A stretch of DNA of 64,000 bases from JAWKTM01 sp041399085. Lineage in GTDB: Bacteria; Planctomycetota; Planctomycetia; Pirellulales; Pirellulaceae. Location: the NCBI GenBank assembly GCA_041399085.1, contig JAWKTM010000015.1, forward strand, positions 1-64,000. Direction: 5' to 3'. Under the pieces are notes generated by a model, which made no database searches, had not been told where the DNA came from, and was given only the letters and a program-made list of their open reading frames with translations. The position numbers were made by a program, and so were the translations under genes. Positions 17,920 to 27,206 of this stretch are shown piece by piece. Each line of letters begins with the position of its first letter. Within the stretch, counting starts at the first letter, position 1.

Positions 17920-20900
17920 CTACTCGAACAACATCGCCAAGTCCTCGGCCGTCAGCGAACGCAGCAGGCTGTCGTCGGCCGAAACAATCGCGTCGGCCAG
18001 CTCACGCTTCGACTTTTGTAGCTCGATGATCTTGTCTTCCACCGTGTCCTTGCAAATCAACCGATACGCGAACACGTGTCGGGTCTGCCCAATTCGATGA
18101 GCCCGGTCGACCGCCTGGGCCTCGACCGCCGGATTCCACCACGGATCCAAGATGAACACGTAGTCCGCCGCCGTCAGATTCAAGCCGTGGCCGCCGGCCT
18201 TCAAGCTGATCAGGAACAGCGGGCAATCCGGGTCTTCCTGAAAACGCTTAACTCGCTCGCCCCGTTTCCGAGTGCGTCCGTCCAGATACTCGTAAACGAC
18301 CTTCTTCTTGTCCAAGTGATCCTTGACGATCGCCAGTAGCGACGTGAACTGCGAGAACACCAAAGCTTTGTGCCCTTCCTCGACAATCTCGTCCAATTGG
18401 TCGAACAGCGTTTCCAGCTTGGCGCTCGTCTCGCCCGTCAGCTTGGAATCCAGCAAACCCGGATGGCAAGCCGCCTGACGCAGTCGCAGCAACGCTTCGA
18501 GCACGTGGATCTTGGACTTCTGCAAACCGTGTTGAGCCACGCGGTCGTTCAATTGCGATCGGTAGTAGTCGCGCAGCTCGTCGTACTTCTTGCGTTCCTT
18601 CGACGACATCTCGCAGTACAACGTCTGCTCGGTCTTCTCAGGCAATTCCGTCAGCACTTGGCGCTTCGTGCGTCGCAACAAAAACGGCCGGAGCGCCTGA
18701 GCCAACACGCCGAGCCACTCGCCGTTGTCCTCGCCGCCCCCGGTGCGCGACATGGCCGAAAACGCACTCGAACGCCCCAACATTCCGGGATTCAAAAACT
18801 CGAACAGCGACCACAATTCGCCCAGGTGATTTTCCACCGGCGTGCCGGTCATCGCCAAACGGTGTCGGGCATTCAGCAACCGAACGGCCTTAGCCGCTTG
18901 CGAACCGGCGTTCTTGATCGCCTGCGACTCGTCCAAAATCGCGTAATCGAATTGCCGCTCCTTCAGATCCACGATGTCGCGCCGCAGCGTCCCGTAAGTC
19001 GTCACGACGATGTCGTACTGGTCGAAGTTGTCCAACTCGTCGCGACGCAGAAGGCCGGTGTAGTTCAGCACGCGCATCTCGGGCGTGAACCGCGACGCCT
19101 CCTCAACCCAGTTGAACACCAGGCTTTTGGGCACAATCACCAGCGAGGGGCCGATCTCCTTATCGCCGGCGGCCCGTTGTTGCCTCCGCGATTCCAATAG
19201 CGCGAGCACTTGCACGGTCTTCCCGAGGCCCATGTCGTCGGCCAAACAGCCGCCGAGATTGAACTCGCGCAAGAAATGCAGCCAGCCCAATCCTTCGCGC
19301 TGGTACTCGCGCAAAGTGCCCTGGAACTGCTCCGGAGCGTTCGCCGCCTCGATGCCCTGAAACGTTCGCAGACGTTGGCGGAACTGGTCGAACTGCTCGT
19401 CGTAAGCAACGTTTTCCGCTTCCTGCGCGGCCAGCAGCGCGTCGAGCAGCATCGCTTGCGAAGTGGCGAAACGAACCGAATCGCCATCGGCGTCGCCCAA
19501 CTCGGCCAGCCGCCCGTATTTCCGCAACCATTCCTCGGGCAGCAACCCACGCGTGCCATCGCCCAGCAACACGTACTTCTGCTCGTTGCGGACGGCTTTC
19601 AACAAACTGGGCAACGAGACCGCGACGCCATCGAAATCGACTTCGCCGTCCAACTCGAACCAATCGACCGCCGACGAAACACTCAACCGCACGGCGCCCG
19701 GCCGGCGAATCTTGACGCCTTCGGCTTCGACTTGCCAACCGGCCACCGTCATCGCTTCCACGAAGTCCGAAAGATGGCGGTCGTGAATCTTGCGGTCGGC
19801 CTCCGTTCGGTTGAACTCGAAATCGGTCGGGCGTTTGGCCTGCGCGGCGTCAAGCTGTTCCAGCAACTTTCGCTCGACCTCCAGATTGCGTCGCACGATC
19901 AGCTCGCCCTGCGGATCGTAAACGCCGCCCCGCTCGTCACGGACGCTGAACTGCTCCAATCCGTAATCGAACAACACGTGGCAGAACCAATAAGGCCCGG
20001 TGCGCGAAAGTTGAGTCCGATTGATGCGAAGGATCCCCTTCGGCTCGCCATCGACAAAATCAATCGCCATGTCGAGCGGCCAATCGGCGGGCGGCACGTT
20101 TGTAAAACGGGCCAGCCGGTCCAGAAAATCGACGCGGTCCTCGTAGGGAACCAACATCGCACTTTCCGACCGCAACACGCTGCCCCAACCTTGCGCCAAG
20201 TCGCCTTGGACGCGGCCGCAGGTCTCGGGAAACAGCACGATATGCGAATTCAGCAGCACGGCTTCGGTCAGCCGCCGTTGCTGGTCGCCGCGTCCGATCT
20301 GGCCTCGCACCACCCAGTGCTTCGCCGCCGCATCCGACACCACCTCCAAACCAATTCGCCAAATGTCGCTGCTGTCCCACACGACCGGCTCGCACTGCTC
20401 GAAGTCGACTTGGCTGTTCAAAGCCCAGACACATCGCTGCGTCGCGCACAACTTCGGCAAAATCATCTCGGCCAACGACGGAGCAATCCACACCTCTTGG
20501 ATGGTCGACGAATAGTTCGAGCTATACCCGTAGTAATACGAGCCGCTGGAAACCGTCTGCCGCATGTCGCTGCTGACCAACATTCCCAGCAGTTCGCGAT
20601 CGACCGGATCGGGCACTTCGTCCAGCCGGTAGCGAGGCACCGAGTACGGTCGCAACTTGCCCCAGTCGCCGTTCTTCTTCAGCGGTCGCTGAAGGAAATC
20701 AAAGACCAAACAATTCTGCCGCTGGCTGTCGGCAACATTGACGACATAGAAAATCTGCTTGACTCGCTGCGTCGGTTCGCTGGCCGCGGCTTGAGCCTCC
20801 GCGACTTGCCGGACTCCGGCGGCAATCTGGTTAATTTGCCGTCGCCAGCCGCGCGGTTCCTGTTGCTCTCGCGACGGTTTGAATTTCGCATAACCGTCGC

Positions 20901-21360
20901 CGACGTTCTGTCCAAAAATCCTTCGCACGATATCGGAAGCCGGAAGCGATTGAACGACTTCCGCAACGGACTCCTCGAAGTCGTCGTCGAATTCGTCCTC
21001 TTCGTCGACAATCACGGAAGCGTGCCCCGATTCTTCACTCGGAAGCACGGATAATTGGTCGCCGCCAGGGATTTTGGTCGACATGCCGCGTTTATCCAGT
21101 TCCAGGAACACGGCCCAAATGTGCTTGCAGAGAAACCCGTCTTGAAAATGGGGGCAAGTACACGTCGACGAGATGGTCCCGTTCGTGGCGTTCCGCCAGT
21201 TCACTTCGACAATGTACGCCTCGCCGTTATTGCCATCGACATCGGCGGAAACACCGCTGCGTTTCTCATTCACGTAACTGACACGGTGCGATTGAAAATA
21301 GTCTCGCCCGCGACTGGTCGTGATCTGCTCGAAATCGTGGCGGCAACGTTTAGCGAGCAT
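17920..21360 (-). CDS. SNF2-family ATPase with N-terminal SWIM zinc finger
   Basis: The 1146-residue protein is intact. Residues 67-80 form a SWIM finger (C67-T-C69, C78-K-H80). An unassigned middle region follows, and the C-terminal half is a SNF2 helicase-like motor with Walker A LADDMGLGKTVQ, Walker B-like DESQAIKN, the SAT-equivalent MTGTPVENHLGELW, and helicase C motifs such as VFSQFTSLL and AHRIGQTRHVFAYRLI. Bacterial proteins of this type are related to RapA/HepA and are thought to remodel nucleic-acid complexes, often with RNA polymerase. Acidic patches occur near residues 115-135. It appears monocistronic, with short tandem repeats just upstream. Confidence 0.9.
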   Translation of the reverse strand: MLAKRCRHDFEQITTSRGRDYFQSHRVSYVNEKRSGVSADVDGNNGEAYIVEVNWRNATNGTISSTCTCPHFQDGFLCKHIWAVFLELDKRGMSTKIPGGDQLSVLPSEESGHASVIVDEEDEFDDDFEESVAEVVQSLPASDIVRRIFGQNVGDGYAKFKPSREQQEPRGWRRQINQIAAGVRQVAEAQAAASEPTQRVKQIFYVVNVADSQRQNCLVFDFLQRPLKKNGDWGKLRPYSVPRYRLDEVPDPVDRELLGMLVSSDMRQTVSSGSYYYGYSSNYSSTIQEVWIAPSLAEMILPKLCATQRCVWALNSQVDFEQCEPVVWDSSDIWRIGLEVVSDAAAKHWVVRGQIGRGDQQRRLTEAVLLNSHIVLFPETCGRVQGDLAQGWGSVLRSESAMLVPYEDRVDFLDRLARFTNVPPADWPLDMAIDFVDGEPKGILRINRTQLSRTGPYWFCHVLFDYGLEQFSVRDERGGVYDPQGELIVRRNLEVERKLLEQLDAAQAKRPTDFEFNRTEADRKIHDRHLSDFVEAMTVAGWQVEAEGVKIRRPGAVRLSVSSAVDWFELDGEVDFDGVAVSLPSLLKAVRNEQKYVLLGDGTRGLLPEEWLRKYGRLAELGDADGDSVRFATSQAMLLDALLAAQEAENVAYDEQFDQFRQRLRTFQGIEAANAPEQFQGTLREYQREGLGWLHFLREFNLGGCLADDMGLGKTVQVLALLESRRQQRAAGDKEIGPSLVIVPKSLVFNWVEEASRFTPEMRVLNYTGLLRRDELDNFDQYDIVVTTYGTLRRDIVDLKERQFDYAILDESQAIKNAGSQAAKAVRLLNARHRLAMTGTPVENHLGELWSLFEFLNPGMLGRSSAFSAMSRTGGGEDNGEWLGVLAQALRPFLLRRTKRQVLTELPEKTEQTLYCEMSSKERKKYDELRDYYRSQLNDRVAQHGLQKSKIHVLEALLRLRQAACHPGLLDSKLTGETSAKLETLFDQLDEIVEEGHKALVFSQFTSLLAIVKDHLDKKKVVYEYLDGRTRKRGERVKRFQEDPDCPLFLISLKAGGHGLNLTAADYVFILDPWWNPAVEAQAVDRAHRIGQTRHVFAYRLICKDTVEDKIIELQKSKRELADAIVSADDSLLRSLTAEDLAMLFE

Positions 21361-21386
21361 CGGCGGTCGGCCTCCGTGCGATCAAG

Positions 21387-21434
21387 GTGCAAAGCGAACG
21401 AGGTGCAAAGCGAACGAGGTGCGAGAGCGATCAG
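21387..21434. repeat. 16-bp tandem repeat upstream of the SNF2 gene
   Basis: GTGCAAAGCGAACGAG occurs at 21387-21402 and 21403-21418, and a third diverged copy (GTGCGAGAGCGATCAG) at 21419-21434. It lies 27-74 nt upstream of the SNF2 start on the minus strand, so it could affect its expression or could be slippage product. Confidence 0.55.
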
Positions 21435-21702
21435 GGTGCGAAACTTCGACGGGTCCGGCAAAGTAGCGGCGCCATGCATAACATCCGAGGCCCTTGGCAG
21501 CCGATCCAACGGCCGACCAAAGGCAACGGGCTAGTATGGCACACGTTTCAGAATTCGAGAACGCCATTGCTTTTCTAAGCCGGCAATTCACTTGGCACGT
21601 ATGATGGATTGAAGCGGTTGGTCGCGGACCGGCGACTAGCCCCGAAAACACCCAGATTTTGGCAGTTTCGCCAATTCCAACCAAGCGACCTTCGTCCGCG
21701 CC

Positions 21703-24700
21703 ATGCCTATGTCCGGCAATAAGCCGACAATCCGAACAACCGTGCGCGCCGTCGTCTGGCGAGTCGCGATTGCGGCGGCGTTGCTCCGCGGTTGCTTCGT
21801 CGGCGCGGAGCAGCTCTTGGCGGTCGAGCCAACGGCCTCGCAAGCTCGGGCCGGCAGTTCGTCCGACTCGCTCCACTGGGCCTACCGCGCGCCCGAACGA
21901 CCCGTGTGGCCGACTGCCAATCAAGCGTCGTCGACGGCAACCGCCGCCTGGGCTCGCAATCCGATCGACCGCTGGACTCATCCCGCGATGATCAAAGCCG
22001 GCTTCGAACCTTCGCCGGAAGCCGATCGCGCGATGCTGTTGCGGCGAGTCACCTTCGCCCTGACCGGCTTGCCGCCCACGATCGACGAGCTTGATGCCTT
22101 CCAATCCGACACGTCGCCCGACGCCTACGAACGCGCCGTCGACCGGCTGCTGGCCTCGCCTCGGCACGGCGAGCGGCTGGCTACCTGGTGGCTCGATCTG
22201 GCTCGATACGCCGACACGCACGGGTATCACACCGACGCCCACCGCGACCTGTGGCCTTATCGCGATTGGGTCGTTTCGGCCTTCAATCGCAACATGCCGT
22301 TCGATCAGTTCACCACTTGGCAATTGGCCGGCGATCTGCTGCCCGACGCCACGGACGAACAACGTCTGGCGACCGGCTTCAATCGCAATTCGATGATCAA
22401 CAGCGAGGAAGGCGTGATCGCCGAGGAGTTCCGCGTGCAATACGTGGCGGATCGCGTGGCCACGACCGGAGCCGTGTTTCTCGGACAGACGCTCGACTGT
22501 GCCCGCTGCCACGACCACAAGTACGATCCGTTCACCCAACGCGACTATTTTCGGTTGTTCGCCTACTTCAACCAACTGGACGAGAACGGCGTGGACGGAC
22601 GGCACGGGAACGCCGAACCAACGATGCCCGCGCCCACGCGGCTCGAACGCCAAGAGCTGGCCGAGATCCGCAGCCGGCTGGCCGCGCTCGAACGGCAGAT
22701 GGCCGCGCGAGCCGTCGCTGCCGCGGCCGACCAAACCGCTTGGGAACGCGAGCAAGCCAGCTCGGCGACGGCCCTGCCCCTGCCCAACGACACGGCGCTG
22801 CACCTAACGTTCGACAATGAACTCGCCGCGGAAGCATCCGAAGCGTCCGATCCAACGTCGAACGACTCGCCTTCCAACAACCTGCCTTTTGATGTGCCGC
22901 CCGCGACGAAACCGCGCATCAAGCTAATCGGCTCAGCGATCTATCTGCCCGGCAAGTTCAACGCGGCGTTGTTATTCGGCGGCCAAACGCACGTGGAAGT
23001 CCGCGGCGTTGAAGCGGCAACCGGCAGCCCGTCGTTCGCCCTCGCCGTGTGGTGTTTTCCAACGACGGCCGACACGCTGACGATCGTCGATTCGGCGGCA
23101 AACGACCAACCGCGTTGGACGTTGGACCTTGCCGATCGCCAGCCTCGATTCACGTTTGTCGATGGCGACCGGCGTTTGCAGTTCATCGCCGAAACGCCGC
23201 TGACGCTACGCCGCTGGCAACATCTGGCGCTGAACATCGACGCCGGCGAATCCACCGTGAACGCGCGTTGTTACGTTGACGGCCAAGCGGTTGAGCTCGC
23301 CCGAACGCAGACGGAAAGCGAACCGCCAACCAACGATCCGCCAGCCAACGAACCGGCACTCAACGAACCGCCAACCAACGATCTTTCCACCGATCCGCCG
23401 ACCGACGAAACGCCGCCGCCGCTGCTGGTCGGCCGAGGCTCGGCCGGCGATCCGTTTCGCGGTTTCCTCGATGACCTGCGGCTTTACTCACGGCAGCTTA
23501 CGAAAACCGAAATCGCGGTGCTCTCGGGCGGCAATCCCATTCAAACCGTGCTGGCCATCCCGGCCGCCGATCGCAACGAATCTCAACGGCAAACGCTCCG
23601 CACGTATTACCTGGAACAAATCGACCCGCCGTATCGTGAGCTAGTCGCCACGCACCGCGATGAACAACGGCGGCTCGAACAACTGCGGCGACGCATCGGC
23701 ACGACCATGGTCATGCGCGACCGCTCGCAGCCACGTCCCACGTTCATCCTCGAACGGGGCGACTATCGCTGGCCCGGCGAACAAGTCGAACCGGGATTGC
23801 CCGCTTGGTTAGGCCCGCGTCTGGACGCCGCGCCGCCCAACCGCCTCGCGCTCGCTCGCTGGATCACCGATCGCCGCCATCCGCTGACGGCGCGCGTGAT
23901 CGTGAATCAGCTTTGGCAACTTCACTTCAGCCGCGGCCTGGTCGCCACGCCCGAAGATTTCGGCACGCGAGGCCAACCGCCCACGCACCCCGAACTGCTC
24001 GACTGGCTGGCCATCGAATTCATGGACAGCGGATGGGACGTGCGGCATTTGATTCGATTGATCGTTACCTCCGCAACCTATCGACAAACCAGCGCCGCCT
24101 CGCCCGAGCGATTGGCCGCCGATCCCGAGAACCGCTGGCTTGCCCGAGGCCCGCGTTTCCGTCTGCCGGCCGAGATGATTCGCGATGCGGCGCTTGCCAC
24201 GTCGGGGCTGCTCGATCGCCGCATGGGCGGCCGAGGCGTGAGTCCCTATCAGCCGGCCGGCGTGTGGGAAGCCGTCTCGTACAACCCCGAGAAGTTCACG
24301 GCCCAGGTCTATCAGCCCAGCCGTGGCGGCGACCTCTATCGCCGATCGCTGTACACGTTTTGGAAACGAGCCTCGCCGCCGCCAGCCATGACGGCCTTCG
24401 ACGCCGGCGATCGCACGGTCTGTGCGTTGCGACGCGAGCGGACCAACACGCCGCAACAGTCGCTCGTGTTGATGAATGATCCGACCTACATCGACGCCGC
24501 CCGAGCGTTGGCCGAGCGAGCTCATCAAGCGGAACCGTCCGACGTTCGCACGCGACTGGCCCGCGTGTTCCGCGCGGTCGTGTCCCGCAAGCCAACTCCG
24601 CCCGAACTCGACCAACTCCGTTCGCTGTACGAGCGACAACGGACCCACTACCAAGACAACCCGGCCGCCGCACGAGCGTTGCTGTCCAACGGCGAAACTC

Positions 24701-24834
24701 CTTCGCCTACGGCAGACACCGCGACGAACATCACCGCGGCCGATAACACGGCCCGCGACTCGGCCGCGTTGGCTTCCACCACCATCGTCGTCAGCACCTT
24801 GTTCCTGTTAAACGAAACCATCACCAGCCCGTAA
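21703..24834 (+). CDS. DUF1549/DUF1553 cytochrome-like protein with LamG insertion
   Basis: The 1043-residue protein has a signal peptide near residues 15-40, then DUF1549 (GRDL-type start at IDRWTHPAMIKAGFEPSPEADRAMLLRRVTFALTGLPPT, split here for length: IDRWTHPAMIKAG, LLRRVTFALTGLPPT), with CARCHDHKYDP at the end of that domain. A LamG-like module (RRWQHLALNIDAGESTVNAR) and DUF1553 (PLTARVIVNQLWQLHFSRGLV to TPQQSLVLMNDPTYIDAAR) follow. These secreted proteins pair with DUF1501 proteins in planctomycetes, with roles suggested in polysaccharide use. No full N-terminal PSCyt1 cytochrome domain is seen. Two Pro/Asn/Thr-rich insertions occur (see findings). The DUF1501 partner follows within 75 nt. 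Confidence 0.88.
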   Translation: MPMSGNKPTIRTTVRAVVWRVAIAAALLRGCFVGAEQLLAVEPTASQARAGSSSDSLHWAYRAPERPVWPTANQASSTATAAWARNPIDRWTHPAMIKAGFEPSPEADRAMLLRRVTFALTGLPPTIDELDAFQSDTSPDAYERAVDRLLASPRHGERLATWWLDLARYADTHGYHTDAHRDLWPYRDWVVSAFNRNMPFDQFTTWQLAGDLLPDATDEQRLATGFNRNSMINSEEGVIAEEFRVQYVADRVATTGAVFLGQTLDCARCHDHKYDPFTQRDYFRLFAYFNQLDENGVDGRHGNAEPTMPAPTRLERQELAEIRSRLAALERQMAARAVAAAADQTAWEREQASSATALPLPNDTALHLTFDNELAAEASEASDPTSNDSPSNNLPFDVPPATKPRIKLIGSAIYLPGKFNAALLFGGQTHVEVRGVEAATGSPSFALAVWCFPTTADTLTIVDSAANDQPRWTLDLADRQPRFTFVDGDRRLQFIAETPLTLRRWQHLALNIDAGESTVNARCYVDGQAVELARTQTESEPPTNDPPANEPALNEPPTNDLSTDPPTDETPPPLLVGRGSAGDPFRGFLDDLRLYSRQLTKTEIAVLSGGNPIQTVLAIPAADRNESQRQTLRTYYLEQIDPPYRELVATHRDEQRRLEQLRRRIGTTMVMRDRSQPRPTFILERGDYRWPGEQVEPGLPAWLGPRLDAAPPNRLALARWITDRRHPLTARVIVNQLWQLHFSRGLVATPEDFGTRGQPPTHPELLDWLAIEFMDSGWDVRHLIRLIVTSATYRQTSAASPERLAADPENRWLARGPRFRLPAEMIRDAALATSGLLDRRMGGRGVSPYQPAGVWEAVSYNPEKFTAQVYQPSRGGDLYRRSLYTFWKRASPPPAMTAFDAGDRTVCALRRERTNTPQQSLVLMNDPTYIDAARALAERAHQAEPSDVRTRLARVFRAVVSRKPTPPELDQLRSLYERQRTHYQDNPAAARALLSNGETPSPTADTATNITAADNTARDSAALASTTIVVSTLFLLNETITSP

Positions 24835-24908
24835 ATCGCATCGTTAATCCTCGTCACCATTCGCAACCCACCGCGGTTGCCACCCGATTGAAACTTGGCT
24901 CACCGCCC

Positions 24909-26399
24909 ATGTCGAATCCGTCGCTTCAAACCGCTCTCGATCGACGCCAATGGCTCGGCCAAGCCAGCCGTGGCCTCGGCGCGGCCGCGCTCGCCGCGCT
25001 GCTGGGGCCAGAAGTTTCGGCCGCTGAACCGGCGGCGAACTCGGCCAGCTCGCCCGCGGAACGTTCGTCCGCGAATCATTCGCCCGCCGGTCTGCTCGGC
25101 CTGCCTCATCACCCGCCGCGAGCGAAACGCGTGGTGTTCCTCTGCCAGTCGGGAGCTCCGTCGCAAATCGACTTGTTCGACCCCAAGCCCGAGCTGGATC
25201 GACGTCACGGCGACGAGATTCCCGACTCGATTCGCCGCGGCCAACGGCTCACCACGATGACCTCCGAACAAGCCACGTTGCCGCTGGCCCGCTCGCTGTT
25301 CCGCTTCGCGCGACACGGCCAGTGCGGCGCGGATGTCAGCGAGCTGCTGCCGCACACGGCCCGGATTGTCGACGATCTCTGTTTCGTTCGCTCGCTGCAT
25401 ACCGACGCCATCAATCACGATCCGGCGATCACGTTTCTGCAAACCGGCAGCGAACAGCCGGGCCGGCCGAGCATGGGCGCTTGGGTCGCCTATGGGTTGG
25501 GCAGCGAGTCGCGTGATTTGCCCGAGTTCGTCGTGTTCGTCTCGGGCGGCGTGGCCGGCGATCAGCCGCTGTACGATCGGCTGTGGGGAGCCGGCTTTTT
25601 GCCCGCCCGGCATCAGGGAGTCAAGTTCCGCGGCGGCGCCGAGCCGATGTTGTACTTGGCCGACCCGCCCGGCATCGACCGAGCCACGCGGCGTCGCATG
25701 TTGGACGCGCAGGCGGCTTTGGCCGGGATCGAGTTCGATCGCTTTGCCGACCCCGAAATCTCCGCCCGCGTCGCTCAATATGAGTTGGCGTTTCGCATGC
25801 AGCAGGCTATCCCGCGGCTGGCCGACTTGAGCGACGAATCGGAACGGACATTCGAGCTTTACGGCAACGAAGCTCGCCAGCCCGGCACCTACGCCGCCAA
25901 TTGCCTGCTGGCTCGCCGGCTGCTCGAACAGGGCGTCCGCTTCGTCCAGCTCTACCATCGCGGCTGGGATCATCACTCGAATCTGCCGTCGCGAATTCGC
26001 GGCAAGTGCCGTCAGACGGATCAGGCGTCCGCGGCGCTGGTCGCCGACCTCAAGCAACGCGGGCTGCTCGACGACACGCTAGTCGTCTGGGCCGGCGAGT
26101 TCGGCCGCACGGCTTATTGCCAAGGCGAGCTGACCGCCGACAACTACGGCCGCGACCACCATCCACGCTGCTTCACCGTCTGGCTCTCTGGCGGCGGCGT
26201 TCGTTCAGGTTTTACGTTCGGCCGGACCGACGATTTCTCCTACAACGTCGCCGAGCATCCGGTCCACGTTCACGACCTGCAAGCCACGATCTTGCATTTG
26301 CTGGGCATCGACCACGAGCGGCTAACGTACCGCTTCCAAAGCCGCGACTTCCGTCTAACCGACATCGCCGGCCAAGTCGTGCGGGACATCCTTATCTAA
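24909..26399 (+). CDS. DUF1501 domain protein
   Basis: The 496-residue protein has a Tat-like leader with twin Arg (DRRQWLGQASRGLGAAALAALLG), suggesting export in folded form. The body is the alkaline-phosphatase-like DUF1501 fold, with FLCQSGAPSQIDLFDPKP near the N-terminus, AINHDPAITFLQTG and the C-terminal HVHDLQATILHLLGIDHERLTYRFQ. The upstream ATG at 24888 adds seven residues; ATG 24909 is preferred. It forms the second gene of the DUF1549/1553-DUF1501 pair, with which it is expected to be co-expressed. Its reaction is unknown. Confidence 0.88.
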   Translation: MSNPSLQTALDRRQWLGQASRGLGAAALAALLGPEVSAAEPAANSASSPAERSSANHSPAGLLGLPHHPPRAKRVVFLCQSGAPSQIDLFDPKPELDRRHGDEIPDSIRRGQRLTTMTSEQATLPLARSLFRFARHGQCGADVSELLPHTARIVDDLCFVRSLHTDAINHDPAITFLQTGSEQPGRPSMGAWVAYGLGSESRDLPEFVVFVSGGVAGDQPLYDRLWGAGFLPARHQGVKFRGGAEPMLYLADPPGIDRATRRRMLDAQAALAGIEFDRFADPEISARVAQYELAFRMQQAIPRLADLSDESERTFELYGNEARQPGTYAANCLLARRLLEQGVRFVQLYHRGWDHHSNLPSRIRGKCRQTDQASAALVADLKQRGLLDDTLVVWAGEFGRTAYCQGELTADNYGRDHHPRCFTVWLSGGGVRSGFTFGRTDDFSYNVAEHPVHVHDLQATILHLLGIDHERLTYRFQSRDFRLTDIAGQVVRDILI

Positions 26400-26408
26400 G
26401 CGCCCTCC

Positions 26409-26490
26409 CACCCCTCGCATAACCGCGTGGGCAACGCCCCGCGCTCTCGCACCCCTCGTTTAACCGCGCGGGCAACGCCCCGCGCTCTCG
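26409..26490. repeat. 41-bp tandem direct duplication
   Basis: Two copies of a 41-bp sequence (26409-26449 and 26450-26490), each containing ACCGCG...GGGCAACGCCCCGCGCTCTCG, differ at about three positions. GGGCAACGCCC is itself an inverted repeat inside each copy. It lies just past the DUF1501 stop and may act as a terminator or be a REP pair. Confidence 0.65.
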
Positions 26491-26561
26491 CTGGACGAGG
26501 CCACGGTACACGCTACCCACCGCAATTCTCCCGAACCAATCCCGTTGATGTCCTTATTTCA

Positions 26562-26994
26562 CGGTTAAAAACCGCTTCGATCGAGGTTTGAACCTCGTGA
26601 TTGAGGTTCAAAACCTCATGCGCGCGGTTCAAAACCTCGCGCGAGAGGTTAAAACCTCGCGCGCCAGGTTCAAAGCCCCGCGCGCAGGGTCCAAAACCTC
26701 GACGACGAGGTAAAAAACCTCAGCCGAGAGGTTCAAAACCTCATCGTTCAGGTTTAAACCTCGGCGCGACAGGTAAAAGTGGACTCGGCGCGAGGTTGAA
26801 GCCTCAAGCGCGCGGTTCAAAACCTCGCGCGCGAGGTTTTAAGCCTCAACGTCGAGGTTGGAAACCTCAACCCTGGGGTTTCTAACCGCGCGCGAGAGAT
26901 CGAAAGCTCGAAGCCTCCGGTTTTCAACCTCTCACTCAAGGTTCGCAACCTCGCGCGCGACGAAAAAAACCTCGATGCCGAGGTTCAAAACCTC
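26562..26994. repeat. Array of 21 palindromes at 21-bp spacing
   Basis: Twenty-one units, each built on GAGGTT-N2/3-AACCTC with A-rich centres, follow one another. Unit centres run from 26568 to 26987, a mean spacing of about 20.95 bp. The half sites are degenerate in some units (for example CGGTT/AACCG at 26562-26574 and a poor unit near 26770-26786), and the 6-nt spacers vary (often GCGCGC-rich). 21 bp is close to two helical turns of B-DNA, so all dyads face the same side. The stretch 26601-26885 is open in one frame as a heptad-repeat peptide, but it lacks an RBS and is a by-product of the 21-bp period. Confidence 0.9.
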
Positions 26995-27206
26995 TCCGCC
27001 AATCAACTCGGATCAATTCCCAAAGCCAAAGCCGCACGCCCATCGCCATCCGCATCGCCTGCTCTGCTACGAATCTCGATCCGCGACGACGATGCCTTCA
27101 GACGGTCAGGGCGTTAGAATGCGTCGAAAGTTTTTCCTGCACTCAGGCCGCAATGCCGAATTGGCCAGCCGCCGAACGGATTTGATACGACTCCATCACA
27201 CCCACG
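26995..27206. promoter_or_regulatory. Leader region of the methyltransferase-HNH operon
   Basis: This 212-nt gap separates the palindrome array from the methyltransferase start. No promoter hexamers were assigned with confidence, and no gene is seen. It is the most likely place for the operon's promoter, which places the array directly upstream of it. Confidence 0.35.

Noticed and set aside
19210..21054. A 614-residue plus-strand open frame
   Set aside because: It is a shadow of the SNF2 gene, which has intact SWIM and helicase motifs on the minus strand.
21382..22803. A 473-residue open frame on the minus strand
   Set aside because: It lies antisense to the DUF1549/1553 gene, has Arg/Gly-rich composition typical of a GC-rich shadow frame and no family motif.
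26601..26885. A Lys/Arg/Pro-rich heptad-repeat protein encoded by the array
   Set aside because: The 21-bp period makes every frame repeat with a seven-residue unit, and several frames are partly open. It lacks an RBS, and its end is set by chance, so the DNA palindromes are the more likely signal.
26562..26994. A CRISPR array
   Set aside because: The spacers are only 6 nt, the half-sites are degenerate and no cas gene is present. The period is 21 bp, far shorter than any CRISPR repeat-spacer unit.
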